Of a stretch of DNA of 64,000 nucleotides, positions 16,252 to 26,851 are shown one piece after another. Positions within the stretch are counted from its first letter, which is position 1; each line of letters opens with the position of its first letter. Position numbers and translations under genes: made by a program. A model generated the notes under the pieces. That model was not told the DNA's origin and made no database searches. It saw only the letters and a list, made by a program, of their open reading frames with translations. Source of the stretch: Parvibaculum sp002684405 (GTDB lineage Bacteria; Pseudomonadota; Alphaproteobacteria; Parvibaculales; Parvibaculaceae); assembly GCA_965140395.1 (NCBI GenBank), contig OZ223207.1:1240001-1304000 (forward strand), in the 5' to 3' direction.

Positions 16252-17463
16252 ATGGCCGACACCCCTCTCCTTTCCGTTTTCGACGCGCGGTCCAAAATTC
16301 TCGCGGCGCTCCATACGGTCCCGTCCGAAACGGTGCCTCTGTCACAGGCGCATGGGCGCGTTCTCGCCGAAGACGCCATCGCGCGGCGCACGCAGCCGCC
16401 CGCCGACCTTTCGGCCATGGACGGCTATGCGGTACGCGCCGCCGACACCGCAAACCTCCCCGCCAGACTGAAGGTGGCGGGCGAAGCCCCCGCCGGCGGG
16501 GCCTATGACGGCGACCTGAAGGCGGGAGAAGCGGTCCGCATCTTCACCGGGGCGCCCCTGCCCCGCGGAGCCGACGCCATCGTCATTCAGGAAGACACAG
16601 AGCGCGACGGCGATCATGTCGTGGTCAGGGAAGCCGCCAGGACAGGCGATCATGTCCGCGTGACGGGGCTCGATTTCAGAACCGGGGACAGCGGTATTCT
16701 GCATGGCACAAGGCTCAACCATGCCGACATCGCGCTGGCGGCGGCCATGAATGTCTGTGAACTGAAGGTTGCGCGGCGTCCCGTCATCGCCTTCTTCTCG
16801 ACCGGCAACGAGCTGGTGCGCCCCGGCGAGGAGCCCGACGCCCACCAGATCGTGTCCGCCAATAATGACGGTCTCGCCGCCCTCATTTCCGAGGCGGGAG
16901 GCGAACCACTCGATCTCGGGATCGCGCGGGACGAAGAAGCCGACATCCGAGAGACCGCGGAACGGGCCAGACAGGCGGACATGCTGGTGACGCTGGGCGG
17001 CGCATCGGTGGGCGACCATGATCTCGTGCAATCCGCCCTCACGCCGGACGGGCTCGATATCGAGTTCTGGCGCGTCGCCATGCGGCCCGGCAAACCGCTG
17101 ATGTTCGGCGCGCTGGGAGACCTGCCCATGCTCGGCCTGCCCGGAAACCCGGTATCGGCCCTTGTCTGCGCGGTGCTCTATCTGAAGCCTGCCATATTGC
17201 GGATGCAGGGCGGCAATCCGGGGCCGCATTTCGCCATGGCGCGGCTTGGGCGGGAGCTGCCGGGCAATGGCGCGCGCGAGGACTATATGCGGGCGGCGCT
17301 GGACCATATCGACGGCGAGCTTTCCGTTGCCACGGCTGCCGAGAAACAGGACAGCTCGATGCTCTCCACGCTGTCCCAGGCCGGCTGCCTGATCGTCCGG
17401 CCGCCTCACGCCGAACCGGCAAAAGCCGGGGAAATCGTCAAGATTCTCCCGTTGCGCGCATAA
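16252..17463 (+). CDS. moeA: Molybdopterin molybdotransferase
   Basis: Inserts molybdate into adenylated molybdopterin to finish the molybdenum cofactor. The 403 residues are the usual length. Visible elements are PPADLSAMDGYAVRA near residue 45-60, FTGAPLPRGADAIV, FFSTGNELVRPGE (molybdenum cofactor-binding domain), LGGASVGDHD and LGLPGNPVSALV. It sits between moaC and lexA, a position conserved in related genomes. The stop at 17463 is followed by the SOS-regulated lexA promoter. Confidence 0.96.
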   Translation: MADTPLLSVFDARSKILAALHTVPSETVPLSQAHGRVLAEDAIARRTQPPADLSAMDGYAVRAADTANLPARLKVAGEAPAGGAYDGDLKAGEAVRIFTGAPLPRGADAIVIQEDTERDGDHVVVREAARTGDHVRVTGLDFRTGDSGILHGTRLNHADIALAAAMNVCELKVARRPVIAFFSTGNELVRPGEEPDAHQIVSANNDGLAALISEAGGEPLDLGIARDEEADIRETAERARQADMLVTLGGASVGDHDLVQSALTPDGLDIEFWRVAMRPGKPLMFGALGDLPMLGLPGNPVSALVCAVLYLKPAILRMQGGNPGPHFAMARLGRELPGNGAREDYMRAALDHIDGELSVATAAEKQDSSMLSTLSQAGCLIVRPPHAEPAKAGEIVKILPLRA

Positions 17464-17486
17464 GCGGAAAATTATCCACAGGGCGC

Positions 17487-17515
17487 TTGACGCTTGTGGA
17501 GAACCAAAGTAGAAC
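17487..17515 (+). promoter_or_regulatory. lexA promoter with overlapping SOS box
   Basis: TTGACG (17487-17492), a 17-base spacer and TAGAAC (17510-17515) form a good sigma-70 promoter. GAAC-N7-GAAC at 17501-17515, which is GTTC-N7-GTTC on the other strand, is the LexA operator of alphaproteobacteria and covers the -10 box. LexA bound here would block RNA polymerase, so lexA is autoregulated. Confidence 0.85.
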
Positions 17516-17595
17516 TCTTTCAGACGTTTTTGTTTTGTTCCTGATTTGCGTTCAAACGCTACGCAAGCGAGGCACAGGCTTGGAGGGGTTCCGGG

Positions 17596-18303
17596 ATGCT
17601 CACCCGTAAACAACATGAATTGCTCATGTTCATCCATGAACGAGTGAAGGAGTCCGGGGTCCCGCCCAGCTTCGACGAGATGAAGGACGCGCTGGATCTG
17701 CGCTCCAAATCCGGCATCCACCGGCTTATCTCCGCGCTGGAAGAGCGCGGGTTCATCCGGCGCCTGCCGCATCGGGCAAGAGCGCTGGAAATTCTCAAAT
17801 TGCCGGAATCCTCGCAGCCCAGTCTGGCCGCCAATCGGGCCAAGGGCTTCTCTCCCAGCGTGATCGAAGGCAGCCGCGGCAAGACGAGCCACGACCTGAT
17901 GCCCTCGTCGCAGGAAGAGCGCTCGCTGACCGTGTCAGTGATGGGCCGTATCGCCGCCGGTACGCCGATCGAGGCACTGCAGGAGGAAAGCCACCAGGTC
18001 GATGTGCCGATGAGCCTGATCGGCTCCGGCGAGCATTATGCGCTGGAGGTAAAGGGCGACTCGATGATCGAGGCCGGTATTCTGGATGGCGACACGGTTC
18101 TCATTCAGCGATGCGACACCGCTACCAGCGGCGACATCGTCGTGGCGCTGGTGGACGGCTATGAGGCCACGCTGAAGCGGCTGCGCAAGAAGGGCGATTC
18201 CATCGCGCTCGAAGCGGCAAACCCGGCCTATGAAACCCGCATCTTCGGGCCGGACCGGGTGAAGGTTCAGGGCAAGCTCGTCGGCCTGTTGCGCCGCTAC
18301 TGA
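17596..18303 (+). CDS. lexA: LexA repressor (SOS regulator, autoprotease)
   Basis: Represses DNA-damage genes and cuts itself when RecA filaments form. The 235 residues begin with the winged-helix DNA-binding domain (LTRKQHELLMFIHERVKESG, then FDEMKDALDLRSKSGIHRLI). A linker of about 50 residues leads to the S24 peptidase domain. The self-cleavage site is Ala121-Gly122 (GRIAAGTP), with nucleophile Ser156 in KGDSMIEAG and general base Lys194 in EATLKRLR. The start follows GGAGG at 17582-17586. The SOS box is upstream. comEC converges from the right with 18 bases between the stops. Confidence 0.97.
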   Translation: MLTRKQHELLMFIHERVKESGVPPSFDEMKDALDLRSKSGIHRLISALEERGFIRRLPHRARALEILKLPESSQPSLAANRAKGFSPSVIEGSRGKTSHDLMPSSQEERSLTVSVMGRIAAGTPIEALQEESHQVDVPMSLIGSGEHYALEVKGDSMIEAGILDGDTVLIQRCDTATSGDIVVALVDGYEATLKRLRKKGDSIALEAANPAYETRIFGPDRVKVQGKLVGLLRRY

Positions 18304-18321
18304 TTTCCCGCTTTTGCCCTA

Positions 18322-20514
18322 TCAGGGCTGACGAACCCAGGGCCGCGCTCCCCGTGCGGCCCTTGCCGTTTCTATTGTCGGCTTACCGCCCGTCTCCAGA
18401 CGAATAGTCGTCGCCCCGTTCCGCCAGAAATCGAAATAGTCGAGAATGAGATCGGCGCGGCAGCCCTGTCGGATCGCCCTGCCGACCGGCACCGCCGAGA
18501 CGATGATGTCGGCCATTTCGCAATCCTCCATGACCGCGCCGATGCTTTTCGAGTAGGCGATAAGGGGACGGTTTTCTTCGTGAAAGGCACAGCCGCGCGC
18601 ATCGCAACGCCATGGAGATTCCGTGCTCGATACCGCCTCGCGCGCGCTTCGCCGGTCGCCCTCCATGCGCAACCATTGTTGCGCCGTGTAGGAAGGGCGC
18701 GCCGAGGTCAGGTAGATATCGCCATCAAGCCCGCGCGCGGCAACGATCCCGCCTTCCCTCCCGATAAAGATGTCCGGTCGCGACAGATGCGGCCAGAGCA
18801 GAAGGCCGCCCAGCAAGGGCAGCAGGCCGAGCCAGCGCCAGCCGCGACGCCACAGGGCAATCCACAAACCGCCCAACGTCACAAGCGCCAGGGCACCGAG
18901 CGGGGCTGAAGGAATAAGCCGGTCCGCCCCACCCCAATGCGCCACGTCATGCGCCACCGTCAACATCCAGCCGATCCCCTTGCCCATGACCCAAAAGGCC
19001 GGCGCGTCGGCGCCGAAAGGCATGAGCAAAAGACCGATCAAGGCGGCGGGCATGACCACGAGACCGACCAGGGGCATAGCGGCCAGATTTCCCGCCAGCC
19101 CGAAAACGGCGAGCCTGTTGAAATTGAACGCGGCATAGGGCGCCGTTGCCAATCCTGCCACGATGCTCGTCAGCGTCAGGCCCGTGAAATAGATCAGCAC
19201 GAGGCGCGGCCATTGGGCGGGGCCTCCCCGCAGGTCGCCCCTCGACAAGGCGATGAAGCGCTGGACGCTTTTGCTCTCGTAAAAGGCGACGAGCGCAACC
19301 GCCGCGGCAAACGACATCTGGAAGCTGGCGCCCAGCAGGCTTTCCGGCTGCCACAGCAGAACGACAGTCGCCGCGAGGGCAACATTCCGTAGGCTGATGG
19401 CCGGGCGGTCGAGCAGGATCGCCCCCAGCATAAGCGTCACCATGATGAAGGCGCGTTGCGTCGCAATCGCGCCGCCGGAGACCAGGAGATAAAAGGCGGC
19501 ACCGGAAAACGCCACAAGCGCCGCCCATTTCTTCACCGGGTAGCGCAATGCAAGCGCCGGCACGGCTGCCAGTACAGCACGGGCAAGCCAGAACAGCGTG
19601 CCGCTGAACAGCGCCATATGCAGGCCGGAAATGGCCAGCACATGGGCGAGCCCCGCCGCGCGCAGATCTTCCGTCACGCCGGCCGGGATGGCGCGACGCT
19701 CGCCGGTCACCAGCGCGGCGGCGACCGCCCCTTCCGGCCCGCCGATGGACACCCGGATATGGGTGGCGATCGCATTGCGAAGCGCGGCGATCCGGGACCG
19801 CAGACCCCCCGTGGAGGGGCTGAGTATCTCCGGGGCGGTATAGGCAAAGCCGACCGCCCCGAGGCCTTCGAACCAGGCCTGACGCGCATAATCGAACCCG
19901 CCCGGCAACACCGGGTCGGGCGGCGGCATGAGACGGGCGCGGAGGCGAATTTCCTCGCCCGGCTGGAGCGCCACATTTTTCAGCCGAATACGCTGCCTTA
20001 TTTTGGCGGGCCGTTTTTCGGGCGGTAGCCGGGCAAAGGACGAGGGCGCCATCAGCACGGTGAGGTCTCCCGCCTCGCCCGCCTCGACAAAGAGAACCCT
20101 TCCCGTCAGCTCGCCCGCCGTCTCGTCCGCCAGGACCGGCGCCGCCACCAGAGCCGTCCGCAGCGACGCCGCGGCAAAGCCCGCGGTCACGGCCCCCAGA
20201 ACGCAGAGGAGGAGCAAGACCCAGGACAACCGGCGAAATACCCATAAGGCGCAGGCGAGGATCAGAAATCCGGCAAGAGACAGCCAGAGCGGCGGTTCGA
20301 CCGGCAGGCCGAAGTAGGCCGCAATCCCGCAGGCCAGAAGCACGGGGAGCCAGAGAAACCAACGGTCTGTTTCGCCCGCAAAACTGCGGGAAATTGCGCC
20401 AAACCCTGCGTAGAGCGCCGACAAAACCCGCAGAATCGTCCCCCGCCCGGCGCCAATTGAAGGCCGTTTCATGCCCTGCCCGGCTGTAAATGCCATGGGC
20501 GACGCCCCCTCCAC
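18322..20514 (-). CDS. comEC: ComEC/Rec2-type DNA uptake channel protein
   Basis: A polytopic inner-membrane protein of the ComEC/Rec2 family, which forms the channel for single-stranded DNA in natural transformation. The 730 residues show an N-terminal DUF4131-like region with OB-fold-like part (about 60-230), then the Competence domain with the signature LAHVLAISGLHMALFSG and about eight further helices. The C-terminal 150 residues do not show the metallo-beta-lactamase HxHxDH motif found in Gram-positive ComEC, so the nuclease-like domain is reduced or absent. No other competence genes are in the window, so actual competence cannot be claimed. The N-terminus is uncertain: an internal Met at residue 7 or 15 could serve. 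It is convergent with lexA and divergent from gltX. Confidence 0.9.
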   Translation of the reverse strand: MEGASPMAFTAGQGMKRPSIGAGRGTILRVLSALYAGFGAISRSFAGETDRWFLWLPVLLACGIAAYFGLPVEPPLWLSLAGFLILACALWVFRRLSWVLLLLCVLGAVTAGFAAASLRTALVAAPVLADETAGELTGRVLFVEAGEAGDLTVLMAPSSFARLPPEKRPAKIRQRIRLKNVALQPGEEIRLRARLMPPPDPVLPGGFDYARQAWFEGLGAVGFAYTAPEILSPSTGGLRSRIAALRNAIATHIRVSIGGPEGAVAAALVTGERRAIPAGVTEDLRAAGLAHVLAISGLHMALFSGTLFWLARAVLAAVPALALRYPVKKWAALVAFSGAAFYLLVSGGAIATQRAFIMVTLMLGAILLDRPAISLRNVALAATVVLLWQPESLLGASFQMSFAAAVALVAFYESKSVQRFIALSRGDLRGGPAQWPRLVLIYFTGLTLTSIVAGLATAPYAAFNFNRLAVFGLAGNLAAMPLVGLVVMPAALIGLLLMPFGADAPAFWVMGKGIGWMLTVAHDVAHWGGADRLIPSAPLGALALVTLGGLWIALWRRGWRWLGLLPLLGGLLLWPHLSRPDIFIGREGGIVAARGLDGDIYLTSARPSYTAQQWLRMEGDRRSAREAVSSTESPWRCDARGCAFHEENRPLIAYSKSIGAVMEDCEMADIIVSAVPVGRAIRQGCRADLILDYFDFWRNGATTIRLETGGKPTIETARAARGARPWVRQP

Positions 20515-20542
20515 ATGCGGCTAAAGCACTGCCACTTCCCCC

Positions 20543-20568
20543 AACACCTTAAAAACAAAGGTGTTTTT
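20543..20568 (+). terminator. Hairpin with T-run between comEC and gltX
   Basis: AACACCTT and AAGGTGTT form an eight-base-pair stem followed by TTTTT on the plus strand. It lies 29 bases beyond the comEC start and about 180 bases before gltX. It would stop rightward read-through, including transcripts antisense to comEC, before gltX. A TAGAAC at 20609-20614 may be the -10 box of gltX, which would put the terminator upstream of that promoter. Confidence 0.5.
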
Positions 20569-20748
20569 CGAAAAAAGTTCGGACTTACGCTGCGTTGCCG
20601 CAATGTGCTAGAACACCCCCGTCCCGCAGCGGACCCAGAGGCCGATTTGCGCCACGGGCGAGGCCCCACCTTGGGTCAAAGCTTGCCAACAATCTGTTCC
20701 CCTGCCTAGCCGCCTCAGGATGCGGTAACGGATGGATGACGGAAGAGC

Positions 20749-22161
20749 ATGCCGGAAGAGAAAAAAGTCATAACGCGTTTCGCCCCCTCACCGACGGGCT
20801 TCTTGCACATCGGTGGCGGCAGAACTGCCCTTTTCAACTGGCTCTTCGCGCGCCATCACGGGGGCACGTTCCTGCTTCGCATCGAGGACACGGATCGCGA
20901 GCGTTCGACCGACGAAGCCATCGCCGCCATTTTCGAAGGCATGCGGTGGCTGGGTCTGGACTGGGACGAGGAACCCGTCTTCCAGTTTTCCCGCCAGCAG
21001 CGCCATGTCGAAGTCGTGCAGCAGCTTCTGGCGCAGGGGCATGCCTATTATTGCTATGCCAGCAAGGAAGAGCTGGAGGAGATGCGCGAGACGGCCAAGG
21101 CGGAAGGCCGCCCCTGGCGCTATGACGGACGCTGGCGCGACCGCGACCCATCCGAAGCGCCGGAAGGCGTGAAGCCGGTCGTCCGCTTCCGCTCGCCGGA
21201 TGAAGGCGAAACGCTTGTTCGCGACCATGTGATGGGCGAAGTGCGTTTCCCGAACGACCAGCTCGATGACCTCATCATTCTGCGTAGCGACGGTTCGCCG
21301 ACCTACAATCTTTCCGTCGTGGTGGACGACCACGATATGGGCATCACCCATGTCATTCGCGGCGACGACCATCTGACCAATGCCGGGCGCCAGAGCCAGA
21401 TCTATCAGGCCATGGGATGGGACGTTCCCGAGTTCGCCCATGTGCCGATGATCCTGGGCCCCGACGGCGCCAAGCTGTCCAAGCGGCACGGTGCGCTCGG
21501 CGTGGATGCCTATCGCGATATGGGATATCTGCCCGAAGCCATGCGCAACTATCTCGCGCGGCTGGGCTGGAGCCATGGCGACGACGAGATTTTCTCCACC
21601 GAGCAGGCCATCGAATGGTTCGGCCTCGACACGGTGGGCCGCTCGCCGGCGCGTTTCGACTTCGCCAAGCTGGAAAGCCTCAACGGCCATTATATCCGGC
21701 ATGCCGACGACACCCGCCTTGCCGAAGACATGCTGTCTCTCATGCACCGCCTGGAAGGCTGGGAGGTCGACGAGGCTTTCCGCGAAAAGGTTGCCCAGGT
21801 CATGCCCGCGGCCAAGGAGCGCGCCAAGACGCTGCTCGAACTGGCCGACGCGGCTTCCTTTCTCCGCGTCACCCGCCCGCTCTCGCTCGATGCAAAAGCC
21901 TCCAAGCTGCTCGATGACGGCGCGCGGTCACTGCTGGGCAAATTGCACGGGCGGCTCTCGGCCAACGATGTCTGGGAAACCGCCAGCGTCGAAGCCACAG
22001 TGCGCTCTTTCGCGGAAGAAGAAGAACTCAAGCTCGGAAAGGTGGCGCAGCCGCTACGCGCCGCCGTAACGGGCACCACCGTTTCACCGCCGATTTTCGA
22101 CGTTCTGGCAACGCTGGGACGCGAGGAAGCACTGGGACGGATCAAGGATCAGGCAGCCTGA
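20749..22161 (+). CDS. gltX: Glutamate--tRNA ligase
   Basis: Charges tRNA-Glu with glutamate; cytosolic class I aminoacyl-tRNA synthetase. The 470 residues carry the HIGH-type motif as APSPTGFLHIGGGRTALFN (about 13-31) and the KMSKS-type motif as GAKLSKRHG. The C-terminal anticodon-binding helical domain occupies roughly residues 330-470. The length fits the bacterial family. Alphaproteobacteria often have a second GluRS paralogue and charge tRNA-Gln indirectly; nothing in this window shows whether that holds here. A small CGTCC-TTCG-GGACG hairpin follows the stop, and gltA starts 98 bases later on the same strand. Confidence 0.97.
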   Translation: MPEEKKVITRFAPSPTGFLHIGGGRTALFNWLFARHHGGTFLLRIEDTDRERSTDEAIAAIFEGMRWLGLDWDEEPVFQFSRQQRHVEVVQQLLAQGHAYYCYASKEELEEMRETAKAEGRPWRYDGRWRDRDPSEAPEGVKPVVRFRSPDEGETLVRDHVMGEVRFPNDQLDDLIILRSDGSPTYNLSVVVDDHDMGITHVIRGDDHLTNAGRQSQIYQAMGWDVPEFAHVPMILGPDGAKLSKRHGALGVDAYRDMGYLPEAMRNYLARLGWSHGDDEIFSTEQAIEWFGLDTVGRSPARFDFAKLESLNGHYIRHADDTRLAEDMLSLMHRLEGWEVDEAFREKVAQVMPAAKERAKTLLELADAASFLRVTRPLSLDAKASKLLDDGARSLLGKLHGRLSANDVWETASVEATVRSFAEEEELKLGKVAQPLRAAVTGTTVSPPIFDVLATLGREEALGRIKDQAA

Positions 22162-22259
22162 GCGTCCTTCGGGACGGCAGGGGCCGCTAGTATAGATGTT
22201 CAACACCTGAACCGGCATGGTGAGACCCGGCCGGCACAGCCAGAAGAGGACAGGCAGCT

Positions 22260-23573
<1,314 letters not shown>

Positions 23574-23594
23574 TCGCGCAACACTCCGGAATGC

Positions 23595-23625
23595 AAAGGG
23601 CGCCCCGCGGGGCGCCCTTTTTGTT
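23595..23625 (+). terminator. gltA terminator
   Basis: AAAGGGCGCCCC and GGGGCGCCCTTT form a near-perfect twelve-base-pair stem with a two-base centre, followed by TTTTTGTTT. It starts 21 bases after the gltA stop and lies just before the end of the convergent PAP2 gene. Confidence 0.92.
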
Positions 23626-23641
23626 TGCCTGTTTGCGGCCG

Positions 23642-24616
23642 TCAGAAAGACACAGCACCTTCGCGGGCCGGTTCCCAGTCTTCCTCCGCGTCCCGTCGCG
23701 CGAACATGCCTTTGTAAAAGGGCATGACAGCAAACGCTGCGCATATCAGACATGCGACAATCGTGCCCGCGATCAGGTCGATGAAATAGTGAGCGCCGAA
23801 GACGGGCGTCGCGGCGATCATGATCACGGTATAGGCGAGCACCGCCGGAAAAAACGACGTTCGCCAGAAGCTGATGGCCAGCACGATACCCGCCGCCGTG
23901 TGGAAGGATGGGAATACGGTCAGCCCCGGCATGGCGCCGATATGGAGCGTATAGGGAAGCCCGCTTCTCATTTGATTGAGCGCGTCGATGGCATAGACAC
24001 CCGGCACCGTCTTGAAATGAGCGATGCTGGATACATCGCCGAAATAGGTCGCGACGGCGCCCTTCGCGGGCAGAAACACACCGATCGCGGTGCATACCAG
24101 CGCGACGACCATGAATGTTTCCATGAAATATCTGGCCCTCTTCATGTCGCCGATCCAGACAAGCAGGACGAACCCGACGAAGCTGACCATCGACAAGGAG
24201 GTGTAGCTGTAGTCCAGAACCAGCTGGACGCCGGGGTTCAACTGGACGAAACGGAAATAGCTGTGCCAGTCGACCGGCAGAAAGCCGTCCCAATGGATCA
24301 GCAAGCGATCCGTATAGGGCAGATCGAACCACATGCTGGCCTGGTTCAGGATCCTGAGCGACACCCAGGCGACCAGCAGAAAAGCGATCCCTTGCATGAA
24401 GTGAACGAGGCGGCCGGACAGCCTTTCCATTGTCGGGCTCGTGAAGCTTCGCCGCTCAATCACCGTGGAAAGGACGATCACAAATGCGACCTGCACCGAC
24501 AGAAGAACCAGCTCGGACCCGGCAAAGGACACATTGGAGAACGCGAGCCAGATCGCATCGACCACTGCCACAATCAGAACGAGCAGATAGGCATTTCGTC
24601 CCGGAAAGAGCTGCAT
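23642..24616 (-). CDS. PAP2-superfamily membrane phosphatase/phosphotransferase
   Basis: A 324-residue polytopic membrane protein with about six to eight helices. The C-terminal half carries PAP2-type motifs: GLTVFPSFHTAAG (second phosphatase motif with catalytic His) and VFGAHYFIDLIAG (third motif with nucleophile His). A preceding KxxxxxxRP-type first motif is not clear. The arrangement, with an N-terminal extra helix set, resembles the Aur1/PAP2_3 branch that handles lipid phosphates or transfers phospho-head groups. The substrate is unknown; a lipid phosphate in the inner membrane is the best guess. It lies downstream of lpxB on the same strand, 126 bases away, so read-through from the lipid A operon is possible. 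Confidence 0.82.
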   Translation of the reverse strand: MQLFPGRNAYLLVLIVAVVDAIWLAFSNVSFAGSELVLLSVQVAFVIVLSTVIERRSFTSPTMERLSGRLVHFMQGIAFLLVAWVSLRILNQASMWFDLPYTDRLLIHWDGFLPVDWHSYFRFVQLNPGVQLVLDYSYTSLSMVSFVGFVLLVWIGDMKRARYFMETFMVVALVCTAIGVFLPAKGAVATYFGDVSSIAHFKTVPGVYAIDALNQMRSGLPYTLHIGAMPGLTVFPSFHTAAGIVLAISFWRTSFFPAVLAYTVIMIAATPVFGAHYFIDLIAGTIVACLICAAFAVMPFYKGMFARRDAEEDWEPAREGAVSF

Positions 24617-24742
24617 CCTTAACCCTCGCGCATTTTCGGCGAAGGCATTATCGGCAGGCAGATTTGTTATTTTGTTAAAGGCGCCGCCATTCGCCTCATG
24701 AGTGCAGGCAAAACTGTCTCAAGATGGGAAGGCGGCGATTTT

Positions 24743-25936
24743 TCAGGGCGCAGGCAGCGCTTTCGTATCGAGTATTTCCAGCACGGCGCGCGCCGCACGC
24801 ACGCTGGGGTGCTCGCCCCCGGCGCCCATGCGGGCTTTCAACTCATCGAGATCGGCAAGCGCCCGGCTTCGTTCCGGCGTGTCCTTGAGAAGAGGGAGCA
24901 ACGCGGCCTCCAGATTCCCCGGTGTGCAGCGATACTGAAGAAGTTCCTGCACCGACGGCTTATCGAGGATCAGGTTCACCAGCACCACCGAGGGCACTTT
25001 CAGCATGCGCCCGACCAGCGTTCCGGCTATCCGGTCGATGCGATAGCCAATCACCATGGGCACACGGGCAAGCCCCAGTTCGAGGGAAACGGTGCCGGAG
25101 GCCGCCAGCGCGGCGGTCGCCGCGTCGAAGGCCGCGCGCTTTTCGGCCTCGTCCTGAATGACGGTGACGGGCAGCTTCCATTTCTCGACTTCCGCCCGGA
25201 CATAGTCTCCCACATGGGGAACGGTGGGCAGCACGATTTGAAGGTCCGGCATCTCCTTGCCGAGGCGGGCCGCCGTTTCCCCGAAAATGCCCATCAACCG
25301 CTTCACCTCGTTGACGCGGCTACCGGGCAGCAAGAGCAGAAGCGGCGCCTCGGGAGGAATGCGATGCGCTTCGCGAAACCGCTTGCCCGCTCCCGGCTCG
25401 GGCAGGCGGTTGATGGCGGGATGGCCGACATAGACACAGTCCAGACCGGCTTGCGCCTTGAAGAAGTCCGGCTCGAAAGGCAACAGCGCGAGCACCCTGC
25501 GCAGATAGCGCGCCATGGCCCGCGCGCGACCGCGCCGCCAGGCCCATACGCTTGGCGAGACATAATTGACGATCGGGATCTCGGGCGCCTTTTTCGCGAC
25601 CCGGCGCGCCACGAGATGCGTGAAATCCGGGCTGTCGATAATGATCATCACATCCGGCTTGTGGGCGATGGCGAAATTCGCCGTCTGCCGGATTCGACGC
25701 AGGATAAGCGGCAGGCGCGGCACGACCTCGCGCGGCCCCATGACGGAGATATCCGTCATCGGGAAGATGGATGAGAGCCCCTGCTCTTCCATGCGGGCGC
25801 CACCGACACCGCAGAAGCTGACCTTTTCCCCGGTCATATCCTTCAGCGCCTGCATAAGCTCACCGCCAAGCGCATCGCCCGACGGCTCGCCCGCCACCAG
25901 CATGATGCGGGGGCCGGTCTCCGCGTCACTGTTCAT
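24743..25936 (-). CDS. lpxB: Lipid-A-disaccharide synthase
   Basis: A GT19 glycosyltransferase that joins UDP-2,3-diacylglucosamine and lipid X to form the lipid A disaccharide at the inner-membrane surface. The 397 residues begin with IMLVAGEPSGDALGGELMQAL, the hallmark LpxB start, and contain VMIIIDSPDFTHLVA, NYVSPSVWAWRRGRA, LLLLPGSRVNEVKRL and ALAASGTVSLELGL. The start overlaps the lpxI stop by four bases (ATGA). It is the last gene of the lipid A run. Confidence 0.97.
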   Translation of the reverse strand: MNSDAETGPRIMLVAGEPSGDALGGELMQALKDMTGEKVSFCGVGGARMEEQGLSSIFPMTDISVMGPREVVPRLPLILRRIRQTANFAIAHKPDVMIIIDSPDFTHLVARRVAKKAPEIPIVNYVSPSVWAWRRGRARAMARYLRRVLALLPFEPDFFKAQAGLDCVYVGHPAINRLPEPGAGKRFREAHRIPPEAPLLLLLPGSRVNEVKRLMGIFGETAARLGKEMPDLQIVLPTVPHVGDYVRAEVEKWKLPVTVIQDEAEKRAAFDAATAALAASGTVSLELGLARVPMVIGYRIDRIAGTLVGRMLKVPSVVLVNLILDKPSVQELLQYRCTPGNLEAALLPLLKDTPERSRALADLDELKARMGAGGEHPSVRAARAVLEILDTKALPAP

Positions 25937-26829
25937 CGCGTGTCCGCCCGGGTCTCGGCGGACGGAAGCCCCACAACGAAGAGGCCCAGCCGGTTCGCCG
26001 CTTCGGTCATGGCGTCGATGTCGTCGACCAGCGCGCCGCCGCCTTCGACCGCGATGCCGGCAAGCCCCGCCGCCGCCGCGTTTTCAACCGTGCGGACGCC
26101 TATGGTGGGCAGGTCCATGCGGCGCTCCTGGCCCGGCTTGGGCAGCTTCACCAACACCCCTTCGCGGGCCGTTTCGCTGCCGTGCAAATGTTCGGGAAGG
26201 TTCGCCACTCTCTCCAGCATCGCATCGGTGCCTTCCGCCGCCTCCAGCGCCAGCACAATGCCCCGACACGCGACGGCGCCCTGCCCGATGTCGAGCGCGC
26301 CGATCGCCCTTGCCGCGTTCATGGCAACGGCGATATCGCTCTTCTGGCTGTCATCGGGCACGAGTTTGGTCAGGGCGCCTTCGGGGGCGAGCAGGCCGCC
26401 GGAAATTTCATGAGCGCCAACGATACGAACGCCGGTCTCATCCTGAATATAACCGCCGAGCCCCCGCAATAGGCCGTCATCGCCCTGCTTCATCCAGCTT
26501 CTGAGTTTCGGCAGGAGACGGATGGCCGTCATGTCGAGGCTGAGCTTGCGCAAATCCGGGCGGGTCACCGCGCCGATCAACACCATTTCCTCGCACCGGT
26601 TATCCTTCAGCAGGCTGATGAACTTCCCCATCGCCCCGAGCCGGTTCCAGGCATGCGGAAAGGCCTCGATCTCCGATCCGGCAAAGCCTTCGATCCCGAT
26701 GATGAATACCTCGCGCCCTTCGGCGAGGGCAGCCTTTGCCAGCGACACAGGCAAGGGGCCTGCGCCGGCCACGATGGCGAGTTTCGGCAACCTTGAATTG
26801 GAGGCCCCGCTGGACTGCGATGCCGTCAT
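25933..26829 (-). CDS. lpxI: UDP-2,3-diacylglucosamine pyrophosphatase LpxI
   Basis: Hydrolyses UDP-2,3-diacylglucosamine to lipid X and UMP. LpxI is the alphaproteobacterial replacement for LpxH and is unrelated to it. The 298 residues (DUF1009 family) show LAIVAGAGPLPVSLAKAA at the N-terminus, LIGAVTRPDLRKLS in the middle, and in the C-terminal catalytic domain IGALDIGQGAVACRGIVLALE, EGTDAML and RRMDLPTIGVRTVENA. The ATG at 26829 was preferred over one 24 codons upstream because family proteins start close to the LAIVAG strand and the extra segment is basic and unconserved. It lies between lpxA and lpxB. Confidence 0.95.
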   Translation of the reverse strand: MTASQSSGASNSRLPKLAIVAGAGPLPVSLAKAALAEGREVFIIGIEGFAGSEIEAFPHAWNRLGAMGKFISLLKDNRCEEMVLIGAVTRPDLRKLSLDMTAIRLLPKLRSWMKQGDDGLLRGLGGYIQDETGVRIVGAHEISGGLLAPEGALTKLVPDDSQKSDIAVAMNAARAIGALDIGQGAVACRGIVLALEAAEGTDAMLERVANLPEHLHGSETAREGVLVKLPKPGQERRMDLPTIGVRTVENAAAAGLAGIAVEGGGALVDDIDAMTEAANRLGLFVVGLPSAETRADTR

Positions 26830-26851
26830 GGCCTGTTCTCTCCGCCGGCCG

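Noticed and set aside
17535..17554. A second GTTC...GTTC pair near lexA
   Set aside because: The spacer is nine bases, not seven, so it does not fit the LexA operator; only the site at 17501-17515 does.
18316..18328. GCCCT-ATC-AGGGC hairpin between lexA and comEC as a bidirectional terminator
   Set aside because: The stem is only five base pairs, overlaps the comEC stop codon, and no T-run follows on either strand.
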